From Nostoc sp. NOS(2021) (GTDB taxonomy: Bacteria; Cyanobacteriota; Cyanobacteriia; Cyanobacteriales; Nostocaceae), in contig NZ_JABXKM010000130.1 of NCBI RefSeq assembly GCF_017115025.1, forward strand, positions 62,001 through 126,000: a stretch of 64,000 bases of DNA, read 5' to 3'. A program made the translations under genes and the position numbers. How positions within the stretch are numbered: the stretch's first letter is position 1; every line of letters starts with the position of its first letter. The notes under the pieces were generated by a model that ran no database searches, was not told the origin of the DNA, and was given only the letters and a program-made list of their open reading frames with translations. This document shows positions 53,646 to 61,786 of the stretch, one piece after another.

Positions 53646-54344
53646 ATGTCAACAATAAACTCTGTTATTGATAAGATTGCAATCCTTGCAGAACAGAGTG
53701 GTTATATAGGCTGTCTTGAATATTGGAGTGTTTGCGGCGGCTATAATCCAGATTATCCTCCAAGATTAAGTGTTGAGCAGATCCAGGAACTTACTCATGA
53801 TTATCCGTTTCATTTACCATTAGAACTTTGCGAACTATACCAAAGGGGTAATAGTTGTTTGCCTATTGGTGTCAACCCCAACAAAAATTGGGATTCCTTC
53901 GACAGTTATTTTCCATTTGAATTTCCATTGAGCGACGATGTTTTTTTCCCATTAGGAGAAGCAATTAATCAATATCGCTCTATAGCCTCTTGGTTAAATA
54001 AGGACGAACACAAATCACGGCTATTAATAAACGCAAATAATAGCCAACAAAAAGTTCCATCTTCTCTTCTGAATAGCAAAAGTTTTTCTTCACGCTTGTT
54101 TCCTATTTATAGCACGGAGAATGGCTTATACGTTGTAGTTGGTAATGAAAAACAACAGGAAACATCACCAATACTCTTTTTATGGGAAGATTTAGTAATT
54201 TCTATGGAATGGCCAAGCCTTACTTGCATGATGCTAGGAATGGCAGAAATCATGGAAAGAAAAATGCAGTCACCAAAGCCTAATGGGTATGAAATCGAAG
54301 CTATTTGGCACAAGTATGCTGCCGCAGAGAGTGGTAATCCCTGA
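53646..54344 (+). CDS. SMI1/KNR4 (SUKH)-like protein
   Basis: A 232-aa soluble protein. It resembles the SUKH superfamily: RLSVEQIQELTHDYPFHLPL followed by ELCELYQRGNSCLPIG, then a hydrophobic strand and GLYVVVGNEKQQETSPILFL with WEDLVISMEWPSLTCMMLGM. SUKH proteins are often immunity proteins for toxins but also have housekeeping roles. GGAGG stands eight bases before the ATG at 53646. It follows the VWA pair by 29 bp on the same strand, so it is probably cotranscribed. No toxin gene is adjacent. Assignment is moderate. Confidence 0.6.
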   Translation: MSTINSVIDKIAILAEQSGYIGCLEYWSVCGGYNPDYPPRLSVEQIQELTHDYPFHLPLELCELYQRGNSCLPIGVNPNKNWDSFDSYFPFEFPLSDDVFFPLGEAINQYRSIASWLNKDEHKSRLLINANNSQQKVPSSLLNSKSFSSRLFPIYSTENGLYVVVGNEKQQETSPILFLWEDLVISMEWPSLTCMMLGMAEIMERKMQSPKPNGYEIEAIWHKYAAAESGNP

Positions 54345-54640
54345 TCAAGCAACAGTTTCATAGCTGTTAGGTAGTTCAATAATGCGATCGCTCAAGTAGG
54401 ACGATGCAAAAATTAAAGCTTGCTGAATATCTTCATCTTCTAATTCGGGAAACTCTTGGCGCAGTTCTTCACGATTAGGGTAAGTAGCTAATAACTCAAT
54501 CACTCGACGAACGGTAAGGCGAAGATTACGAATAGAGGGCTGTCCATTCATACGATTGGGATTGCTGGTGATGCGATCTAATTTCATGGAAGTAACACTA
54601 TCTCCTGATGAAAATCATCATCAATATATATTGCTTTATG
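54332..54640. repeat. Direct duplication, copy A (partner at 56978-57287)
   Basis: From GGTAATCCCTGATCAAGCAA through the whole DUF433 gene to about TTTATGCCAA, this segment is closely similar, in the same orientation, to 56978-57287. It is about 2.65 kb away and brackets the antitoxin-like and permease genes. Confidence 0.85.
54345..54587 (-). CDS. DUF433 family protein, copy A
   Basis: An 80-aa protein of the DUF433 family: KLDRITSNPNRMNGQPSIRN, LRLTVRRVIELLATYPNREE and FPELEDEDIQQALIFASSYL. These small winged-helix-like proteins act as antitoxin-like partners in some loci, often with a DUF5615 PIN-like toxin, which is not present here. A second, nearly identical copy lies at 56991-57233. 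Its stop touches the stop of the SUKH-like gene on the other strand. Differences from copy B are few (SDRIIELPNSYET against GDRIIDLPNRDET). Confidence 0.8.
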   Translation of the reverse strand: MKLDRITSNPNRMNGQPSIRNLRLTVRRVIELLATYPNREELRQEFPELEDEDIQQALIFASSYLSDRIIELPNSYETVA

Positions 54641-54747
54641 CCAAGTTAATGAGAAACGATTGTACTCCAAGCAAAATTTTATAGCAAGGAACAGTAAATA
54701 AGACTTCTGCCACTAAAATAGAAAAATCATTCACGAGCGTTGTACTT

Positions 54748-55023
54748 ATGGGTAATGAAGTTGAACTACTTGAACACTGGCGAGAACTCACACCCCAAAA
54801 GGAACAAAAAGTTTTGGAGTTTGTTGAACTACTTAAATCTGAGTCAGAAACAACACCCAACGAATCTGATTTTGTGCCACAAACACCCTTAGCCAAAAAA
54901 TTATGGTCAATTCGACAACGAGCGATCGCTGCTGGATTGCAACTTCTCAACGAAGACGAAATTGAACTTGAACTTGCTCGTCGAGGTGGATTCCGTGAGT
55001 CGTCACACAATTTTGGATTTTAG
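54748..55023 (+). CDS. Antitoxin-like small protein
   Basis: A 91-aa protein: ELLEHWRELTPQKEQKVLEF, VELLKSE, then PLAKKLWSIRQRAIAAGLQL and NEDEIELELARRGG. This helical pattern resembles VapB/DUF2281-type antitoxins of cyanobacteria, which precede a PIN toxin. No toxin gene follows; the next 350 bp are non-coding, so the toxin may have been lost or the protein acts alone. The last residues (FRESSHNFGF) are unusual and may reflect a rearranged end. Moderate confidence. Confidence 0.55.
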   Translation: MGNEVELLEHWRELTPQKEQKVLEFVELLKSESETTPNESDFVPQTPLAKKLWSIRQRAIAAGLQLLNEDEIELELARRGGFRESSHNFGF

Positions 55024-55375
55024 ATTTTAGATTGACTCCATGCATAAAGTCACTTGAAAAGCCAACCAAACCAATGCACCGAGTAACGGAAATCCAGATT
55101 ATTTCAATATAAAGCGATCGCTCACAACCAAAAGCCCTGCCACAGCAAGCATTTAGGCATTATGGCGGTTCCAAAGGGAGAAAAAAGATTTCATTCCTCA
55201 ATTGAGCAAGTCCATAAATAAATTTACCTTTGTTGAAGCCAGATGGCAGAGATTGTTTTTCTGAGGCTGATGGATGATTACCCATCAGCCACAACTACCT
55301 AACAACGTTACCTGATTGTAAATTAATGCAAACGTGGACTACCACAAATGCGTCTTAGAGTTGAGCAAAGCTTCT
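55024..55375. other. Intergenic region without a gene
   Basis: It holds one GCGATCGC octamer (about 55117) and a hairpin GGCTGATGG-atgattac-CCATCAGCC at 55265-55290. No open frame with family features. The place where a toxin gene would be expected after 54748-55023 is empty. Confidence 0.45.
55265..55290. terminator. Hairpin between convergent genes
   Basis: A nine-bp perfect stem with an eight-base loop, without a strong T tract. A possible terminator for the plus-strand gene, or for the permease on the minus strand. Confidence 0.4.
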
Positions 55376-56653
55376 TCAAAGGTGCATCTGTCGGTTGTTT
55401 GACAGGTAGTAGATTACTTCGATACTTATGGCTACTCCTACCATGAATATTAAAACCCAGACGGTTTGTGGATCTGTTTGCAAAGCAAACCAAATTAACA
55501 TTCCTAGTGCCACCAAACATATTCCAGCACCTAGAAGTGAAATCCACTGCTTACTTTTCGTATAACGATAAAGACGAGCATTAGCTAAATTAACCGCAGC
55601 AAATATCAGGAGAAACCCAGCACTACCCATCGTTGAGATCCGACTTATATCAAAGAAATTGGCGATTATTAGAGTAATACCACTAGTAATAAATAAGCCA
55701 ATTGAAGATTGGTCAGAGCCATTTATTTCGCTGCCAGAGTCAAACCCCCTAGATTTAGCAATAACAGAGCTAAAACGAGCTGAACCGTAGAGTGTTGCAT
55801 TACTAGCCGAGATAGTTGATAAAAGAGCAGCAATAGTAATCAAAACAGATCCAAATTGCCCCATAATTGGTTTGGCAACTTCAGCCAAAGCATAGTCTCT
55901 TGCGGCTAAAATCTGTTCTATTGGTTCTGCTCCCAATGTGACGAGTGCTATTAAAACGTAAAGCAAAATAACGAACCCGATTACAGAGTAATAAACTCGT
56001 GGCAAAGTGTACTTGGGATTGACAAGATCCTCCGCTGTATTGGCGATTAGCTCAAAGCCTTCATAAGACAAGAAGATCACCATTGCTCCTGCAAAAATTG
56101 ACTGTAGCGACGACACTGAGACTGGTTCTAGACGGGAAATGTCGATATGACTGATCCCCATAGTAATGAACAGTATCAAAATCCCTAGTTTGAAGCTGAC
56201 AATCCAGATTTGAGATTTACCAATATGATTGGCAGTTAGTAGATTTAGTCCAGTTGTCCCTAAAATTGCCAAGCTAATCAGTAAGTGCTTCCAAATAGGT
56301 TGAGTAGACTCTGTGAACAGGCTAATTCCATAACTACCAAAAGCCTGCAAGTAAAACGAAAGCATGACTATATAGCTAAACCATAGTAGAAGATTCAGTG
56401 TCCCACTAAACAGCCCTAGACCAAAAGCCTGGTTTAAGAAAGTTACTGTCCCACCTCGACATGGATGAGCTACCGAAAGTTTTGCATAAGCATAAGTAGT
56501 TATCAAAGCTATTGTCCCGGCGATAACAAATGCTAGTGGTGCGCCTGCATCAGCTATTTGAATTACAACTCCCAGCGCTGGAAAAAGTCCACCGACAATG
56601 CCTCCTACACCCAATGCCCACACAGACCAAAAACCTATTTTTTTGCTTGACAC
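55376..56653 (-). CDS. APC-family amino-acid permease
   Basis: A 425-aa integral membrane transporter with about twelve hydrophobic helices. The helix-1 signature is VWALGVGGIVGGLFPALGVV, and the consensus region includes YAYAKLSVAHPCRGGTVTFL, AMVIFLSYEGFELIANTAED and TLPRVYYSVIGFVILLY. The pattern suits the APC superfamily of amino-acid/polyamine transporters; the substrate is unknown. The start at 56653 follows AGAGG. The gene lies between two copies of a DUF433 gene, as if within a duplicated or inserted block. Confidence 0.9.
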   Translation of the reverse strand: MSSKKIGFWSVWALGVGGIVGGLFPALGVVIQIADAGAPLAFVIAGTIALITTYAYAKLSVAHPCRGGTVTFLNQAFGLGLFSGTLNLLLWFSYIVMLSFYLQAFGSYGISLFTESTQPIWKHLLISLAILGTTGLNLLTANHIGKSQIWIVSFKLGILILFITMGISHIDISRLEPVSVSSLQSIFAGAMVIFLSYEGFELIANTAEDLVNPKYTLPRVYYSVIGFVILLYVLIALVTLGAEPIEQILAARDYALAEVAKPIMGQFGSVLITIAALLSTISASNATLYGSARFSSVIAKSRGFDSGSEINGSDQSSIGLFITSGITLIIANFFDISRISTMGSAGFLLIFAAVNLANARLYRYTKSKQWISLLGAGICLVALGMLIWFALQTDPQTVWVLIFMVGVAISIEVIYYLSNNRQMHL

Positions 56654-56990
56654 CTGTAACCTCTTTAGGAATAGATAGTCTTATAGTCGTTGACCAGCAC
56701 GCAGATAATCAAGCTGAACAATGTTATTAGACTATTCTCTGTCCATACACGCTACTACTGTGTACAGCTACTTGAGCCAATATCGCGCAAGAAAGGTACG
56801 CATCACTTGGCTGTCGCAAAACTTTATTTATAAGGCTTTAGAGCGAGTTAGAAGTTCCCTTGCTTCTTTTGGTTTCTTACTTGCGCCCAATTTTATAAGC
56901 AAATTCCTGATTAACACTATTTATGCATTCATTCTAATCTATGACTCATTAAATCCTTCATCATTAGCTCTCTGGATTGGTAATCCCTGA
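56654..56990. other. Intergenic region upstream of the permease
   Basis: This 337-bp gap should hold the permease promoter. A plus-strand open frame (56721-56990) has atypical composition and no family motif and is not called. The last bases (GGTAATCCCTGA) repeat the 3' end of the SUKH-like gene at 54344. Confidence 0.45.
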
Positions 56991-57287
56991 TCAAGCAACA
57001 GTTTCATCGCGGTTAGGTAGATCAATGATGCGATCGCCCAAGTAAGACGATGCAAAAATTAAGGCTTGCTGAATATCTTCATCTTCTAATTCGGGAAACT
57101 CCTGGCGCAGTTCTTCTCGATTAGGGTAGGTAGCTAATAACTCAATCACTCGACGAACGGTAAGGCGAAGATTACGAATAGAGGGTTGTCCATTCATGCG
57201 ATTGGGATTGCTGGTGATGCGATCTAATTTCATGGAAGTAACCCTAGTTCCTTACGAAAATCATCGTCGTATATTGCTTCATGCCAA
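56978..57287. repeat. Direct duplication, copy B (partner at 54332-54640)
   Basis: Same orientation and limits as copy A, with scattered substitutions inside and just upstream of the DUF433 gene. It includes the last codons of the SUKH-like gene, showing that the duplication was copied from the left site. Confidence 0.85.
56991..57233 (-). CDS. DUF433 family protein, copy B
   Basis: An 80-aa protein nearly identical to the product of 54345-54587, ending SSYLGDRIIDLPNRDETVA. It keeps the full DUF433 pattern and a proper ATG. Upstream (57279-57384) lies a fragment of a pentapeptide-repeat gene instead of the spacer found at copy A. No cognate toxin is adjacent. Confidence 0.8.
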   Translation of the reverse strand: MKLDRITSNPNRMNGQPSIRNLRLTVRRVIELLATYPNREELRQEFPELEDEDIQQALIFASSYLGDRIIDLPNRDETVA

Positions 57288-57384
57288 AATGTAGCAGTTC
57301 TGATCTAGAGTGATAAATATTGCTCTACGTAAGTCAGCGTCTTTAAGGCTGGTGGCATCAAGGGTTGCATTTTCAAGATTAGCA
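57279..57384 (-). pseudogene. Fragment of a pentapeptide-repeat gene
   Basis: The minus strand encodes ANLENATLDATSLKDADLRR and then IFITLDQNCYILA and a stop. The A(N/D)LxX periodicity is that of pentapeptide proteins, but no start or further repeats exist. It is a remnant of about 35 codons. Confidence 0.55.
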
Positions 57385-57470
57385 CTTTGCTAAAGCCCTT
57401 ATCTTGCCAAAACTAGCAAAACTCTGCTAAAAGTGCTAAAGGTAAATGATTGGTAGCTTGAGAATTACAC

Positions 57471-57857
57471 ATGAAAACCACTGGTATTCATCATGTAGCT
57501 ATTATTTGTTCTGACTACGATCGCTCAAAAAGATTTTATGTAGAAGTTTTAGGATTTTCAATTATTCAAGAGACTTTTCGCGCCGAGAGAAATTCTTATA
57601 AATTAGATTTACGAGTTGGAGAAAATGCTCAAATAGAGTTATTCTCATTCGCAAATCCTCCAGAACGGGCTAGTAAACCAGAGGCTTGTGGTTTAAGGCA
57701 TCTTGCTTTTCAAGTTGATGATATTGAGCAAACTGTTTTTTATTTAAAATCAAAAGGGTTAGAAGTAGAGAATATCAGAGTTGATGAAATTACAGGTAAA
57801 AAATTTACTTTCTTTAAAGACCCAGATAATTTGCCATTAGAGATTTATGAACATTAG
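57471..57857 (+). CDS. VOC-superfamily (glyoxalase-like) metalloenzyme
   Basis: A 128-aa single-domain vicinal-oxygen-chelate protein. Metal-binding positions are H8 in GIHHVAIIC, Glu in AQIELFSF, His in CGLRHLAFQVDD and Glu in LPLEIYEH. The fold halves SKRFYVEVLGFSIIQ and GKKFTFFKDPDNLPLEIYE are typical of the SMU508/YaeR-like group. It may be a glyoxalase, dioxygenase or resistance protein; the substrate is unknown. It is followed by a GNAT gene eight bases after its stop on the same strand, so both are probably cotranscribed. Confidence 0.88.
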   Translation: MKTTGIHHVAIICSDYDRSKRFYVEVLGFSIIQETFRAERNSYKLDLRVGENAQIELFSFANPPERASKPEACGLRHLAFQVDDIEQTVFYLKSKGLEVENIRVDEITGKKFTFFKDPDNLPLEIYEH

Positions 57858-57865
57858 GCTTTAAT

Positions 57866-58327
57866 ATGCTCATTAGGGAATATAGACTATCTGATACTAA
57901 CATAATAATGAAACTCTTTTACGATACAGTTCATGAAATCAATATTTGCGACTATACTCAGGAACAAGTCAATGCTTGGGCACCGGAATGTATGGATGAT
58001 GAAGTTTGGCAGAAAAGATTACAAGCCAAGCTTCCCTACATTGTAGAAAATAATGATGAGATAGTTGGGTTTGGAGAATTAGAACCCGATGGTCACATTG
58101 ATTGTTTTTATTGTCATAGCAAATACCAAAGAAAGGGTATTGGCTCAAAACTCTTAAGTCATATAGAAAATACTGCCAAATTCCGAGGAATTAAACGGCT
58201 ATATACAGAAGCGAGTATTACTGCAAAGCCATTTTTTCAAAACAAGGGATTTAGCATAGTCAGGGAACAGCAAGTAGAACTGCGGGGAGTTTGGTTTCAA
58301 AACTATGTAATGGAAAAATACCTGTGA
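57866..58327 (+). CDS. GNAT-family N-acetyltransferase
   Basis: A 153-aa acetyltransferase. The N-terminal strand is IREYRLSDTNIIMKLFYDTV. The acetyl-CoA motif A is YQRKGIGSKLLSHIE (Q/RxxGxG/A), preceded by DCFYCHSK, and motif B is LYTEASITAKPFFQNKGF. It resembles the YafP-like group. The substrate is unknown. It overlaps the following nuclease-like gene by four bases (GTGA), so VOC, GNAT and Rpn-like genes form one unit. Confidence 0.9.
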   Translation: MLIREYRLSDTNIIMKLFYDTVHEINICDYTQEQVNAWAPECMDDEVWQKRLQAKLPYIVENNDEIVGFGELEPDGHIDCFYCHSKYQRKGIGSKLLSHIENTAKFRGIKRLYTEASITAKPFFQNKGFSIVREQQVELRGVWFQNYVMEKYL

Positions 58328-59157
58328 ATTTTGACAATATCTGCAAATTTTTAGCTGAAAACTTCTCCAGTGACTTCGCAACTTGGTTATTAGGCGAACC
58401 CATCACTTTAACCGAATTAAGTCCAAAAGAATTATCTCTCGAACCCATTCGGGCTGATGCCTTAATTCTGCTACAGTCGGAGCAAAACATATTACATTTG
58501 GAATTTCAAACCCAACCAGATGCTGAAATTCCTTTTCGGATGATTGACTATCGGTTGCGAGTATATCGCCGCTTTCCACACAAAGCAATGCATCAAGTTG
58601 TGATTTACCTTAAGCAGACAAATTCCGATTTGGTGCAACAAAATACATTTACAATTTCTGGGACACGCCATGAATTTGCAGTTATCAGACTTTGGGAACA
58701 ACCAACTGAAGTATTTCTGAGAACGCCTGGACTGTTACCCTTTGCGGTTTTGAGTAGTACAATTGATCGAGAAGCCGTGCTTAACCAAGTGGCACGGGAA
58801 ATTAATAGTATGACAGAATCAAGAACTCAAAGTAATATTGCTGCTTCCACAGCGATTTTAGCTGGTTTAGTATTAGACAAAGAGGTTATCAGACGAGTTT
58901 TGAGGTCAGATATTATGCGCGAGTCAGTGATTTATCAAGATATTTTAGAAGAAGGCAAGGCTGAAGGCAAGGCTGAAGGCAAAGCTGAAGGCAAGGCTGA
59001 AGGCAAAGCTGAAGGTAAAGCTGAAGCTTTACTTGAAGTGGCAATAAATCTAGTTAATACTGGTATGCAATTAGAACAGATAGCAATAGTTACAGGGTTA
59101 TCAATTGAGCAGTTACAGCATTTACAGGCACAAGTAGAAGGCGACGTACATCAATAA
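58324..59157 (+). CDS. Rpn/YhgA-like PD-(D/E)XK nuclease-fold protein
   Basis: A 277-aa protein starting at GTG 58324 (MNFDNICKFLAENFSSDF), a typical beginning for the cyanobacterial Rpn-like family; a longer form from 58291 would overlap the GNAT gene. The nuclease core is LEPIRADALILLQSEQNILH followed by LEFQTQPD, the D...ExQ motif, then FRMIDYRLRVYRRFP. A flexible linker of six EGKA units, encoded by a 12-bp tandem repeat (58951-59022), separates it from a C-terminal helical part (LEQIAIVTGLSIEQLQHLQA). Rpn proteins promote RecA-independent recombination in E. coli; the role here is unknown. Confidence 0.82.
   Translation: MNFDNICKFLAENFSSDFATWLLGEPITLTELSPKELSLEPIRADALILLQSEQNILHLEFQTQPDAEIPFRMIDYRLRVYRRFPHKAMHQVVIYLKQTNSDLVQQNTFTISGTRHEFAVIRLWEQPTEVFLRTPGLLPFAVLSSTIDREAVLNQVAREINSMTESRTQSNIAASTAILAGLVLDKEVIRRVLRSDIMRESVIYQDILEEGKAEGKAEGKAEGKAEGKAEGKAEALLEVAINLVNTGMQLEQIAIVTGLSIEQLQHLQAQVEGDVHQ
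58951..59022 (+). repeat. 12-bp in-frame tandem repeat encoding EGKA x6
   Basis: Six copies of GAAGGCAA(G/A)GCT, each translated EGKA. Copy number can change without frameshift, so linker length may vary between strains. Confidence 0.9.
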
Positions 59158-59206
59158 GGTCTGATTAAATACATGTTTATCAGAGTTGCGTCAGTCCAAT
59201 AAATAA

Positions 59207-59231
59207 TCGGTGCAGTTAACCTGCACCGATG
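59207..59231. terminator. Perfect hairpin between convergent genes
   Basis: ATCGGTGCAG-ttaac-CTGCACCGAT: a ten-bp perfect stem with a five-base loop midway between the Rpn-like gene (+) and the PIN-TRAM gene (-). There is no long T tract, but position and strength suggest shared termination. Confidence 0.6.
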
Positions 59232-59266
59232 GCATAATTTAACTCTAATTGCACCTGACATTTCCC

Positions 59267-60343
59267 TCACGCCAATGCTGAAGCTTGGGGTTTGGCAAAA
59301 ATCATTCTTCCTGCTGTAGTTTGTAAAGCACTGGTGACTACTACTCGCAGTTCACCACCCACATAATTGCTACCTTCTTCAACGACTACCATTGTACCGT
59401 CATCTAGATAGCCAATGCCTTGACTGGGTTCCTTGCCTTCCTTGAGAATTTTCAAATCCAGGTTGTCACCAGGTAAATAACTGGGACGGACGGCATTCAC
59501 TAAATCATTTACATTCAAAACAGGTACTTTCTGAACACTGGCGACTTTAGACAAGTTATAGTCGTTGGTTAGCAGTGTGCCGCTAATTTCTTGGGCAAAG
59601 CGCACTAACTTGGCATCTACTGTGGGGATATCGTCGTAATCAACTCCATTAATCAGGATGCGATCGGGGTAATCTTCCTTAATGCGGTTAAGAATTTCTA
59701 GTCCTCGCCTTCCCCGCACCCGTTTTTGGTCTTTGCTAGCATCGGCTACTTGTTGGAGTTCTTGCAAGACAAACTGCGGGACGAGAATTTGCCCTTCTAA
59801 AAACCCTGTTTCTAGTAACGCTTCAATGCGACCATCGATAATACAGCTAGTATCTAAAACTTTGGTATTGGCGGGTTTTAATGTTCCTTCCACAACCATC
59901 GATTCGACGGTGTTGGGATTAATGAACCGCAATAAGCCTCGTCCGTGGGTATCTGCCAAATTCATACCAGTGACGGAGAGGATAATACTGCCGACAACTG
60001 CCACTAGTGGCTTAATAAATCCAAAATCTGCCGGGATAGGTAGCAAAAATAGTGGGGCTAGCATGAGGTTAGCTAGTAATAGCCCAATCACTAAGCCGAT
60101 CGCACGAGTTAAGATCACTTCCAGAGGCATTTCTTTGATTTGTGATTCTAGGCGACGATATGTCGTCTGGAAACTCAGCCCGATCGCACCACCAATAATA
60201 GCCGCAAAGACGGCAACAACTAAGCGTAAAGCTTCAATATTTGTTACCTGATCTAGCGTGTCATTGGGTAGTAGTTCAATGCTGTAGAACCCTATTCCCG
60301 ACGCTGCTAGGATAAATGAGAAAATAATAATGGCGTCAAGCAT
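59267..60343 (-). CDS. Membrane-anchored PIN-TRAM domain protein (YacL-like)
   Basis: A 358-aa protein with four N-terminal transmembrane helices (IIIFSFILAASGIGFY, LVVAVFAAIIGGAIGLSF, LVIGLLLANLMLAPLFLLP, LVAVVGSIILSVTG). A PIN domain follows (KVLDTSCIIDGRIEALLETG, VLQELQQVADASKDQKRVRG, TVDAKLVRFA, LLTNDYNLSKVA), with its acidic metal ligands intact. A C-terminal TRAM domain ends it (QGIGYLDDGTMVVVEEG). This architecture is common to cyanobacteria and Firmicutes and suggests RNA cleavage at the membrane. The ATG at 60343 is chosen over a TTG at 60364. Confidence 0.92.
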   Translation of the reverse strand: MLDAIIIFSFILAASGIGFYSIELLPNDTLDQVTNIEALRLVVAVFAAIIGGAIGLSFQTTYRRLESQIKEMPLEVILTRAIGLVIGLLLANLMLAPLFLLPIPADFGFIKPLVAVVGSIILSVTGMNLADTHGRGLLRFINPNTVESMVVEGTLKPANTKVLDTSCIIDGRIEALLETGFLEGQILVPQFVLQELQQVADASKDQKRVRGRRGLEILNRIKEDYPDRILINGVDYDDIPTVDAKLVRFAQEISGTLLTNDYNLSKVASVQKVPVLNVNDLVNAVRPSYLPGDNLDLKILKEGKEPSQGIGYLDDGTMVVVEEGSNYVGGELRVVVTSALQTTAGRMIFAKPQASALA

Positions 60344-60594
60344 GGTTGTCTTGTTTTCCTGCAACTGTGTTAACCGAGAAAGTTAAGTATTTTTTATTTC
60401 ATCGGTAAGATAAACTCATCAATATTGACTTACACTAAGGGTTTAGGCTGACAATATCTGTAATTATTATAACCAAAGGCTTTTATCTTAATATTTTTCA
60501 TTGTTTCGTTGTCAAACGACAAAAACTTGTAAAGAAACTACTCATTTTCATTGTCTCTAATTCGCAGCTGGGTTAACTTAAAACTTTTCTCAAA

Positions 60595-61776
60595 ATGAGT
60601 CAAAAATTTAGTATTTCTGGAATTGCGAGTTCTGCTTATGTGCATATACCCTTTTGCAGACGACGGTGTTTTTATTGTGATTTCCCGGTGTCTGTTGTGG
60701 GCGATCGCTTGCGGGGCGAAACATCTGGTACTATCTCCCAATATGTTGAGATACTATGTCAAGAAATTGCCATGACACCAGCACTTGGTCAACCCCTAAA
60801 GACAATTTTCTTTGGTGGTGGTACTCCTTCGCTGCTATCAACGGAGCAGCTACAACGTATAGTAGGAAAGCTAGAGAAGCATTTTGGTATTGCGTCTGGG
60901 GCAGAAATTTCTATGGAAATCGACCCAGGCACCTTTGATTTAGCACATATAGCAGGCTATCGCAGTGCTGGCGTGAACCGGGTAAGTTTGGGTGTACAAG
61001 CCTTTCAATCAGAATTATTGCAAAGGGCGGGGCGATCGCACTCAGTTGAAGATATTTTTGCCGCTGTGGAACTAATCCACCAAGTCGAGATTCCCGAAGT
61101 TAGTTTAGACTTAATTTCTGGGTTGCCGCATCAGTCTTTGGATCAATGGCAAGATTCCCTAGAAAAAGCGATAGGGCTTGTACCCACTCACATTTCCATC
61201 TATGATCTTACCATTGAGCCAGGTACAGCCTTTGGTCGTTACTACAAACCTGGCGATATTCCTTTGCCGACGGATGAAGCCACAGTCAAAATGTACCAGA
61301 TGGGGCAGCAAGTTTTGACTAGTGCAGGTTATGAGCATTATGAAATTTCCAATTATGCCCAAGCTGGCCATCAGTGTCGGCATAATCGAGTGTATTGGGA
61401 AAACCGCCCTTATTATGGCTTTGGTATGGGTGCGGCGAGTTATGTTGAGGGGAAACGCTTCACTCGTCCGCGTAAAACTAGGGAGTATTACCAGTGGGTA
61501 CAAGCTGGCGGTGTGATTGATTGTGATGTGACTCCCCAAAAGGAAGTATTGTTAGAAACATTAATGTTGGGGTTGCGTTTGGCGGAGGGTTTGAGTTTAA
61601 CCGCGTTGGCGGAGGCGTTTGGGGAAGAGAAAGTAGAGGAAATTTGCAGGTGTTTGCGATCGCACATTGAGAAAGGTTGGGTAGAAGTTGCAGAGGGAAG
61701 GTTGCGTTTGATTGATCCACAAGGGTTTTTGTTTTCTAATGTGGTGTTGGCGGAGTTGTTTGAGAAGTTGGGGTGA
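60595..61776 (+). CDS. hemW: HemW-type radical SAM protein
   Basis: A 393-aa protein related to oxygen-independent coproporphyrinogen III oxidase. The [4Fe-4S] cysteines are in YVHIPFCRRRCFYCDFP (CxxxCxxC); GGG motif TIFFGGGTPSLLS and MEIDPGTFDLAHIAGYRSAG follow, with LDLISGLPHQSLDQW. The absence of the second HemN-specific features and the length point to HemW, a heme chaperone rather than the oxidase. The HNRVYWENRPYYGFGMGAAS segment is typical. It is followed ten bases later by galU on the same strand. Confidence 0.92.
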   Translation: MSQKFSISGIASSAYVHIPFCRRRCFYCDFPVSVVGDRLRGETSGTISQYVEILCQEIAMTPALGQPLKTIFFGGGTPSLLSTEQLQRIVGKLEKHFGIASGAEISMEIDPGTFDLAHIAGYRSAGVNRVSLGVQAFQSELLQRAGRSHSVEDIFAAVELIHQVEIPEVSLDLISGLPHQSLDQWQDSLEKAIGLVPTHISIYDLTIEPGTAFGRYYKPGDIPLPTDEATVKMYQMGQQVLTSAGYEHYEISNYAQAGHQCRHNRVYWENRPYYGFGMGAASYVEGKRFTRPRKTREYYQWVQAGGVIDCDVTPQKEVLLETLMLGLRLAEGLSLTALAEAFGEEKVEEICRCLRSHIEKGWVEVAEGRLRLIDPQGFLFSNVVLAELFEKLG

Positions 61777-61786
61777 TGAACTGCTT

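Noticed and set aside
56721-56990. 89-residue plus-strand open frame between the permease and DUF433 copy B
   Set aside because: It ends in the copied GGTAATCCCTGA of the duplication and has no recognisable domain, so it is probably chance.
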